From contig CM034604.1 in NCBI GenBank assembly GCA_020091685.1, forward strand, positions 6,499,820-6,563,819: DNA of 64,000 bases. The letters run 5' to 3'. The translations under genes were made by a program, and so were the position numbers. This stretch comes from Lutjanus erythropterus (taxonomy: Eukaryota > Chordata > Actinopteri > Lutjaniformes > Lutjanidae). The notes beneath the pieces were generated by a model. It saw only the letters and a list, made by a program, of their open reading frames with translations, was not told the origin of the DNA and did no database searches. Positions 56,686 through 64,000 of the stretch are shown in pieces (within the stretch, counting starts at the first letter, position 1; every line of letters begins with the position of its first letter).

Positions 56686-57969
56686 GCTCTTTAGCCCCTC
56701 TCCAGTGGCTCCCTGTGACTTTAGCAAAATTATATGGAAATGAATAACTGTTACTTTTTAGAAGATTGTAATTTTCATTTATTGTTGTTGTAGGTCTATG
56801 AAAAAGTTGAGACACCTCAAAATTTCAGGGCAACATTCAGCAGTTGTTGTGAATTATTTGTAATTGTTTATTGGAAGTGAAGTTTAAGATAAGGATTCAT
56901 GTTGTTTAGTTTAAAAACGGTTAAAAGGAAATGTTATTATACACTTTATATATTATTTACAGTAAATATTTGTGATTCTGTTACCTATTGATGGTAATCT
57001 GATATTTGAACTGTGTCAACAGAAGATGTTTTTATTATGAAGTGTAGGAAGTAATGTAATGAGTGCTTGTTGCTATCTTAATGATGCTATGAACATGAGT
57101 TGCCAGATGCAAGGGCTTGTTTTGTTTACCTTTCTACAACTTTCTTCTTTGTACAGCTGCAGCATATTGAAGAGCTAAATGTCCCAGCAATAGATTTCTG
57201 AGTTTTGAGTTTTTAGCCCAACTTAAACTTTAAGCTTAAACCCTGAAAAGGTTTTACCAACCTCTTTTGTTGAGATAAGTTATGTTTTATTCTTTAGACA
57301 AACTTAAATGTTTGTTTTAGAAACCCACCACAAGTGTTTTCAAACGACTGATGAACAAATGATTCAAGTGAAAGTAAACAATGGTTAAAATTTTAATAGT
57401 TTCAATTTATTTTCAGCAAAATAATGGCAAATCAGGATCACAACTCACTGTGACCAAACTTAGAAATACAACATTTTTGAGTGCCTAAAACTCAAAGATT
57501 CAAGTTTATCTAAAGAAGAATAGTAAATTATCTCAATTTAAGATTAAAGGTTGGCAAAACGTTTTAAAGCTTATTTCAAAACTTAAGAGTTTGGGTTGGG
57601 CTTAAAAGTCAAACTTATTGCAGTTCCTTTTTCTTTAAATCTTGAGCTGTCACAAGTATTTTTTTTACATGGGAAAGTGATTTGCCAACTGTAAAAATAT
57701 GTAGCCTATGCACCAAATAAAAAAAAAAAAAGTTTGAATACTTCTTAAACTGAAATGTGCATCATAGTCTAACTCTATGGCTTGGTGCCTTTCCCTTTCC
57801 CATTTTGACGGTGGTGAGTCTTCTTGAGTCTTCATAAGCTAGCTATGACTGCCATATGAAAAAAAGTCTTCAGCGAAAAAGAGAATTTAACAGTTGTTGC
57901 TCCAGAAAGATTTTTTTCTTTTTGTTGACCAAAAATGGCTCTTTGGATTGTAAAGGATGCTGACCCCTG
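56649..57969 (+). mobile_element. hAT element carrying a palindromic MITE (copy 2)
   Basis: The left end (56649) is a decayed CAGGGGTC, followed by TGCAACCTGAGGCTACAGAGCC and ATGTGGCTCTTTAGCCCC. The right end is AATGGCTCTTTGGATTGTAAAG then GATGCTGACCCCTG. Flanks TTTTAGGT (56641-56648) and TTATAGGT (57970-57977) match at 7 of 8 positions, a good hAT target duplication. The palindromic MITE begins near 56793 (TCTATGAAAAAGTTGAG, resembling CACTGTAAAAAAGTTGAG) and ends near 57672 (ATTTTTTTTACATGG). About 340 bp of unrelated sequence (56840-57180) interrupts its left end. No transposase. Confidence 0.8.
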
Positions 57970-58139
57970 TTATAGGTGTTTCTCAAATCCTAGATTATAT
58001 TAAAACATGTGATATCAAGTGATATATGCTCTTATATAATTATCATGTCAAATATACTGTGCATTATTAAGCCTTATGACTCGTGCTTTATGGATTTGGT
58101 GTATGCTATGGCTGTGTTATGAGACTGTCCTTGCTCTTG
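57970..58139. other. Unassigned sequence
   Basis: AT-rich; nothing recognised. Confidence 0.4.
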
Positions 58140-58860
58140 AATGAAGGAAGCCATTTCTGTGGCTGACAGCTGCTGCTAAGTACTGTGGCAGTATAGATCG
58201 AGGCATCTGTCTCGGGCTGATGATGCGGGCGGCCGGGGCCGATGATGCATGTCGATGGCAGGCAGGTAATACAGCCGGATAAGGTAGCTAATGCGGCTTG
58301 TAAAGTGCCAGATATATGGATAGCTTTTCCTGGGCTGCGTCAAGGTTGCCAAGGTTGTTCTTCCTGACCAATGAGCTGTGCAAATGGTCATTAAGCCTTT
58401 GAACCCCCCACACGTCTCCCTCCTCTCTCTCACTCCCTTTGTTCTTTGCTTCCTTCTCTTTCTTTTAATCTCAGTTTTCCTGCATTCCTTCCAGTATCCA
58501 TCTCCCTCTGTTTCTGGGTAAATAAATCTCCATCTCTATCTCGTCCCTTCTCCATCAATCTAAAAATAGATGGCATCTGGATAATAGTCCCCCTCGCTCT
58601 GCTCGCCTCACCTGATTTATGCCAGTAACCAAACCGGCCTGCCAGCGCAGAGGCTCAGCAGAATACCAGATCTCACGCTTTGGATCCCAATAATCATTTC
58701 ATGCTTGGTCAGCTGGCGAATGGAGCGTGACGCCATCCGCAGGTTACGGGGAAGCAAGGTCAGCCGGAGTTGATTAGCAGCCAGCGAGCGGGGTCACTCA
58801 GTGAGAGGTCACCGAAAGGCCGGTTTTGCTGACACATAGATGTTGGCAGGCCTGTAAATG
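58140..58860. other. Candidate conserved noncoding cluster
   Basis: Two repeat-free, relatively GC-rich blocks, 58140-58410 and 58620-58860, flank a pyrimidine-rich stretch (58410-58560). The first holds GGGCTGATGATGCGGGCGG and a second GATGATGCATG, CAATGAGC and TGCAAATGG (octamer-like). The second holds AATAATCATTTCATG, CAGCTGG and repeated AGGTCA-like half sites (58759, 58806). The frames here are short and without domains. Enhancer function is inferred. Confidence 0.3.
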
Positions 58861-59523
58861 AGCTCAACCAAACATTGCGTCAGTTTTGTCAAAAAAACAG
58901 TAATAAAAGTAATGGATAAATGCTAGTTGCTAAATATTTCAGAAGCAGAACACAAAACTTAACCTTGCATGACCTCAGAGAGTGAAAACCTTAAAGCTTT
59001 TCTACTGATTTTTTTCCATTAACAGCTAATTAAATAATTACCTGTAATGTGAAAGGTTCAGAGAGGCCAACTTTGGTAAAACATCTTCACCTCAGCTCGC
59101 GCCGTTGCAGTCACGGACGCTCCTCTATGAGCAGCTGAGCTACAAATCACTTTGTGTTCAGCCAAAGCACAACGTTTGAGAATAGGATATGGACTGATTC
59201 CTGAGACTTGAGATGAAAGTCCTGATGAAACTGCATTTTGAAAGTATCTAGGTTATAGTTCATGGCATGTTTCTGAGTGAAACAGGGGAAAAGGGAGTTT
59301 TTCTTCTAAATATATTATCCGTGTTAGAAAATACTTGCTGAATACTTGAAAAGACTGAGAACTCTGTAGTACCAAATTGTGGAGTTGGACTGTTAAATTG
59401 TGATTTTTTTTTTTTTTGGGAGCACACCTGAAACACGGTTTGGCTCGGCGTGCCAAGGTCCCTGACACTACATAAGTCTAACGAACGACCCCATGCCTTA
59501 ACCTCTGTAGCGGTAAGTTGCAG
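58861..59523. other. Unassigned sequence
   Basis: No gene or named repeat recognised. Confidence 0.4.
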
Positions 59524-60063
59524 ACATACCTTCAGCGACTCTTTCAGTCCAAGTCAACCCAGCAGTTCACTTCAGCTCACTTCAGTTCCAACAACCTTAC
59601 ACAGAAGAAAAAAAAACATACCATCCTGTCACTGTCCTAGCTAACAGCATAGGGACATCTGTGCATGCTGGTTTGTTTACGTATGAAAATGTTGCCTGGG
59701 TTGCTGGATTTAGCATGTGGTCATGCTAGAGGAAAAGCAGCAAAGAAGACGAGGTTTGTTAATTTTATTGTCTTCTGATGACACTGGAAGGCTCAGATAA
59801 CAGGCAGCTTGTTTCGTTAGCCGTCACGTTGCCTCACTGGTAAATCCATATATCCTACAACACCTAACCCTGGAAGCTCATTTCTGCATTTAGCTTAGGT
59901 TGTTTTACGTCGGGGGGTCTGCAACCTGAGGCTACAGAGCCACATGTGACATACCTTCAGCGACTCTTTCAGTCCAAATCAACCCAGCACTTCACTTCAG
60001 CTCACTTCAGTTCCAACAACCTGACACAGAAGAAAAAAAAACATACCATCCTGTCACCGTCCT
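59524..60063 (+). repeat. X-D-X structure: inserted copy of D between 115-bp direct repeats
   Basis: X (59524-59638) starts ACATACCTTCAGCGACTC and ends CACTGTCCT. A copy of segment D (59639-59948) follows. Then X' (59949-60063) repeats X with 4 differences in 115 bases. Junctions share microhomology: CCT at the left (source ...CCCCCT|AGCT, X ...GTCCT|AGCT) and a single G at the right (ATGTG|ACATACC, with GCAG|ACATACC at the original X start). D and X copies differ by similar amounts (about 3.5% each), as if made in one event. No gene. Confidence 0.9.
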
Positions 60064-61630
60064 CTGGCTCTGGTGGCTCAAACATGTCTGGACATGTCCA
60101 ATAAAGCTGCTGGATGTCCATGTTTTGGGTGGTTTTCAGGTCATAGTGGTGTTTGACACTGAGACATCAGAGTGGACACACCCCCAGAATTTCGAAGCGG
60201 AGAAAACTGCTCATTTTTTTCATGATTTTCAGACCTAACTTTATAGACAGTGTTTTTTTCTAATCATTCAGATTTGTCTGGGTGGTTATTAACATGTTTC
60301 AGTGGCGTGACAAACTCAAAACACACATTTATTGTTGCTTTGCACAATCTTTAAACCTTGAAAAGTGGGTATGTAACAGACCTGTCATGCTGTTGCTAGC
60401 TAGCAAACTGATGAATGTTAGCTCTGTGCCACTAAAAGCTGGCGACTGATTGATAGGTGAATATCATGACATTATTGGTTGAAGCTGGTTGATCTGGTTA
60501 CGTAGACTTGAACCATATTTTGTATTACAGAAAGAAAAAAATACTGGATTTTGATTATCTTTACATAAATATATTTTATAAAAATCTGATATTGCTCAAT
60601 TAATTTTTCATTTGACCTACTTTAAGAAAATGCTTGACCTCACTAGTGCACCATGAAGCTTGTTTTAATTGTTATTACACCACACCAGAGGTCATATGCT
60701 AATCACACCGTGTTCCACTTCCTTCCAGTGACCTCACAGCACAGGACTACATTTACACACCTTGCTACACACCTTAAACACTTCGAGTCACATCACATCT
60801 TGTTGCATCTTTTTGTAGCTGCAACTAGTGTGATGCAAATTATGAAAATTAAGTGAATCATTAAAAAACATTATGTATCATCCATTTGATAATGAGCTGG
60901 TGAATTAATACAACAGCCTTGACTTAAATGTTTATTTACTAAGTGCAGCAGTGTTTCAAAAGCTTAATACATTACATCAAACATGTACACAGAAGATGGC
61001 AAATTAAAAGCAACTCTCGACACATGATCAAATTCCGATGTATCAGAAAGGAAATAAAAAAGTATTTTGTAATTGTGTTGAGTAACCTCGTTGATGTCAG
61101 TAGCTGCCTAATCTTGAAAGCTTCTAAATCATCCCTCCTGACACAGCTGACAGCCTCTGGGGAGCCGGACAGTGTGAGTGATGTAGTGTTCGGTTAAAAT
61201 CCACTGGTGCAGCGAGTCGTGAATACGGGAGCGGGGGGGAGGATCGTCTGGTGATTCATTGACAGGAGCAACATGCACACACGGTTCAACTGGCCCAGTC
61301 AATCCTCTGGAGGATCGCACGGGGCACAATTGAGTTCAGAGGTCAAATGAGTGGTAGTGACCTCAGGTTGACACCCATCTACAGATTGCCACTCCCATTG
61401 ATAATATAAGCATTTATGAAGCTCTGAACATTGCAAGTACTGCACTTTATTGAAATACTGTTTCTGACATCAGCTTTGGGCACAAAGACCGGAACAGCCA
61501 GGAACACTGTACTGAAAAATATAGCCTTCTAACAAAGGTTTGAACCTTAAGTCAAGTCTTTTTCTTCTCTCTTTGTTCAGTTTCTAAAAACTCCTCATCC
61601 AAAAGACATTTATTTTCTTTTTTCATGTTG
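60064..61630. other. Unassigned sequence
   Basis: No exon or named repeat recognised; a small GC-richer stretch lies at 61190-61330. Confidence 0.4.
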
Positions 61631-61633
61631 AAC

Positions 61634-62112
61634 ACACAGAAAAAAAAAAACAAAAAAAACTTAAGATGACCCAAAATGTCACGGCAATGGACTGCAAGAG
61701 ATTTTTGAGTTTTGAGCCCAACTCAAACTCATAAGTTTCTAAATAAACTTTCAAAAGTTTTGCTGGTCTATAATCTTTAGTTGAATTATTTTACTTTTCT
61801 CCTTAAGATAAACTCAGCTGAGAACCTGATTTGTCTTGTTTTTTTTAAGTGCCTGAAAAATTCATTAGTTTTAATTGAAAATCAAAAAAATTTTGACAGT
61901 AAGTTTCACTTCAATTAATTTACAGATTTTTTTTAACAGTATTTTGAGTTTCTTAAATATTTAAAGTTTAAAGTTTATCCAAAAAAAGAAAGTAAATGAT
62001 CTCAACAAAAGATCAGTAGTTGGTAAAACTTTTTCAAAACTTAAAAAATCTATTTCAGTCCATTGCCTTGAAATTTTTCAGCTTTCTCAACTTTTTTTTT
62101 GTTTTTACAGTT
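61634..62112. mobile_element. Palindromic MITE, free-standing copy
   Basis: Ends are CACACAGAAAAAAAAAAC (left) and GTTTTTACAGTTT (right), decayed CACTGTAAAAA termini. The left arm (GATTTTTGAGTTTTGAGCCC...AGTTGAATTATTTTACTTTTC) pairs with the right arm (AAAGTAAATGATCTCAAC...TTGGTAAAACTTTTTCAAAAC) around a ~200-bp spacer containing AGTTTTAATTGAAAATC. This unit is found inside all three hAT composites (33546, 56649, 63154), so it can exist independently of them. Confidence 0.7.
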
Positions 62113-63153
62113 TAATGAAATATGTAGCATATATATTCCAAAATACATAAAACTCAACAACAAATTCGCACTGAGCCCGAGGCTCCTGATTATTTGGATG
62201 TTTATAGATGAGTTTAAGATTAGCAAATTTAATAAAACTATCAAAACTTAACATATTTAATTTCTTAAGAACATGGCCATGATGTGACCTCATGACCTCA
62301 TCAGCTTCCTTTCCAGAGTTTATTTGCTCGATTGTATATCATCATAAGAGGCTTGCTTGGTGTAGACGCCGCTTGTGAACACAAAGTTACGCAGTAACCT
62401 GAATGTGGAAAGATCATGTGGTGCATGAATGTGTTTGCAGTTGGAACAGTTTGTCAAGCAACAAAAGAGAAACAAGAGGACGGACGCAAAAGGTACAAAT
62501 GGTGCAGTAAAAATGATTTTATGTGTAGAATCGTAAAACAATCTAAAAAACAAATAGGAAGCAACTCTTACCAAAATAAAATAGGACGTGAAATCCAAAA
62601 CCACAACAGCAGCATGAAATGGCAGGCAGTCTACATGTATTTAAGTTTGCTTTTGCAGCCTTGCTCTCCATTTTAACAGGCTTGCGATATTTGATTTGGG
62701 AATCTAACATAAAGCTGTGATATTTTATTGCCCATTAATCTAATTTGATATGTCTGCCTGTCACCAAACAGTGCTGGCAAATCCAGCAAAACACAAGTCT
62801 GACATTTAAAGACATTCATTAAAATATGAAAAGGTTTGAGGATGCATTTACAAAACAGTGAAACACTGATAGAATTAAAACAAATAAGGATGCAAATTCC
62901 TTTTTTTTTTCTCAGTTGAATGACCTTTGTCTGTGTTGCAGGTATTCTCATTATCATGCAGACTTGTTGCAGTCGCCAACAGACTATCAGGAGGAAATTG
63001 TTCGATGAATGAATGAATGGGAAGAAGTACAGATGTCATGTTCTACAGGCTGATTGCAGGTGACAGTAGATTGACTCAGGAGAGGAAATTACAGCTTCAT
63101 GCCTGTTCGAATCACTCAGGTGTCATTTAAACGATAGCGTCTTCGTCCTGTCG
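62113..63153. other. Unassigned sequence
   Basis: No exon recognised. TTTTTTTTTTCTCAG (about 62901-62915) and TGTTGCAG (62934-62941) look like splice acceptors, but neither is followed by a usable open frame. Confidence 0.4.
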
Positions 63154-63990
63154 CTTAAGTCGGCAACCTGCTGCTCCGGAGCTGTATGTAGCTCTTTAGC
63201 TCCTCTCCAGTGGCTCCTTGCGACTTTGGTTATTCTTTTTAACATTTTAATTTTCACTTATCGTTGTTGTAGGTCTATGAAAAAGTCAAGGCAAATGAAA
63301 TTGAGCTTTGAGCCAAACTCATAAGTTTTGAAAAGGTTTTACCAACTGCTAATCTTTTGTTGAGATAGTTTACTTTTCTTCTTTAGATAAACTTAAATCT
63401 TTGAGTTTTAGAAACCTCCCAAAACTGTATTTAAATCATATAGTAAATTCATTCAAGTGAAATCAAATGGTGGTTCAAATTTTAATATTTTCAATTAAAA
63501 CCATTTCATTTTCAGGCACCAAAATATTGACGAATCAGGTTCACAGCTCAAAGTGACCAAATTTTAAAATACAACTTTTTTGAGTTTCTAAAAGTTAAAG
63601 GTTCAAGTTTATCTAAAGAAGACTTTCAAATTATCTCAAGTAAAGGCAAACTTTTTAAAGTTTATTTCAATACATAAGAATTTGAGTTGTAGTCCGTTGC
63701 CTTGAAATTTTGAGTCACCTCAGTTATTATTTTTTTTATGGTGTAAAGTGATTCTTTGATTTGCCAACTGTAACAATATGTAGCCTCTAACCATTAACAA
63801 CAACAAAAAAAGTTTTAATATTTCATCAACTAAAATGTGCGTCATAGCCTACGTCTATGTCTTGTTGCCTTTTCCTCTAAATTTTGACAATGATTAGTCC
63901 TCTTGAGAGAGAGATAATTTAATAGTTGAGGCTCCAGACTGTTTTTTTGTTCTTTTCTTTTGGCTGGCTTAAGTGCTCAGTTTTAGTACT
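63154..63990 (+). mobile_element. hAT element carrying a palindromic MITE (copy 3, decayed ends)
   Basis: The left end is AAGTCGGCAACCTGCTGCTCC, then GTAGCTCTTTAGCTCCTCTCCAGTGGCTCC, collinear with copy 2. The palindromic MITE occupies about 63275-63745 (TCTATGAAAAAGTC... to TTATTTTTTTTATGGTGTA). The right part follows copy 2 (GATTTGCCAACTGTAACAATATGTAGCC, then GGCTCCAGA) and fades near 63990 at the window edge. The terminal CAGGGG is lost and no target duplication is found. Confidence 0.65.
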
Positions 63991-64000
63991 TCAACACTCC

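Noticed and set aside
62890-63010. Host exon preceded by polypyrimidine-AG sites
   Set aside because: No open frame of useful length or recognisable protein follows either AG.
1-64000. Bacterial-type features (operons, ribosome-binding sites, riboswitches, terminators)
   Set aside because: Stop-dense AT-rich sequence with LINEs, SINE-like pieces, MITEs and CA microsatellites is vertebrate nuclear DNA, so these feature types do not apply.

Overview
The window looks like gene-free teleost fish nuclear DNA: an intergenic desert or a very large intron. It is AT-rich and full of stop codons in all frames, and I recognise no host exon, tRNA, rRNA or CpG-island promoter. The teleost assignment rests on the repeat content: degenerate L2 and Tx1/L1-type LINE ends, several non-autonomous hAT families, TTAA-flanked piggyBac-like MITEs, TA-flanked CACTGTAAA-type MITEs, a Harbinger-like fragment, a tRNA-derived SINE fragment, and very long (CA)n tracts. 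All assignments were made by reading the sequence and from memory of such families; no database was searched.

Layout. 0-9.9 kb is mostly unique AT-rich sequence with three MITE/hAT copies (2.7, 3.0-3.65 and 5.5-6.2 kb) and a diverged tandem duplication (7.4-8.2 kb). 9.9-14.4 kb holds a large inverted repeat (9.93-10.69 kb), a 75-bp minisatellite (12.25-12.61 kb) and an imperfect palindrome of about 720 bp (13.64-14.36 kb). 14.9-17.35 kb is a ~340-bp tandem repeat interrupted by a hAT element with an exact 8-bp target duplication (15312-16400) that still encodes a BED zinc finger. 18.9-24.5 kb has another minisatellite, a piggyBac-like element, a Z-DNA-prone microsatellite cluster and a 12-mer/40-mer higher-order minisatellite. 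25.7-33.1 kb carries dispersed repeats, an L2 3' end and a TTAA-flanked MITE. 33.5-38.4 kb has a hAT composite, two ~75-100-bp (CA)n tracts and a 628-bp-period tandem duplication. 39.7-50.8 kb has two related Tx1/L1-like LINE ends, a Harbinger-like fragment and other repeat relics. 52.6-64 kb has a perfect-TIR MITE, two further hAT composites carrying an internal palindromic MITE, and a 309-bp segment copied from 56.4 kb into 59.6 kb between 115-bp direct repeats.

Several relatively GC-rich, repeat-free blocks (near 4.0, 17.7, 30.7, 37.5, 40.7, 42.9, 51.7 and 58.1-58.9 kb) stand out from the AT-rich background and could be conserved regulatory DNA. That is inference only, since conservation cannot be tested here. 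No genes act together in this window. The main biology visible is layered transposition, palindrome formation, tandem-repeat growth and one apparent template-switch rearrangement.
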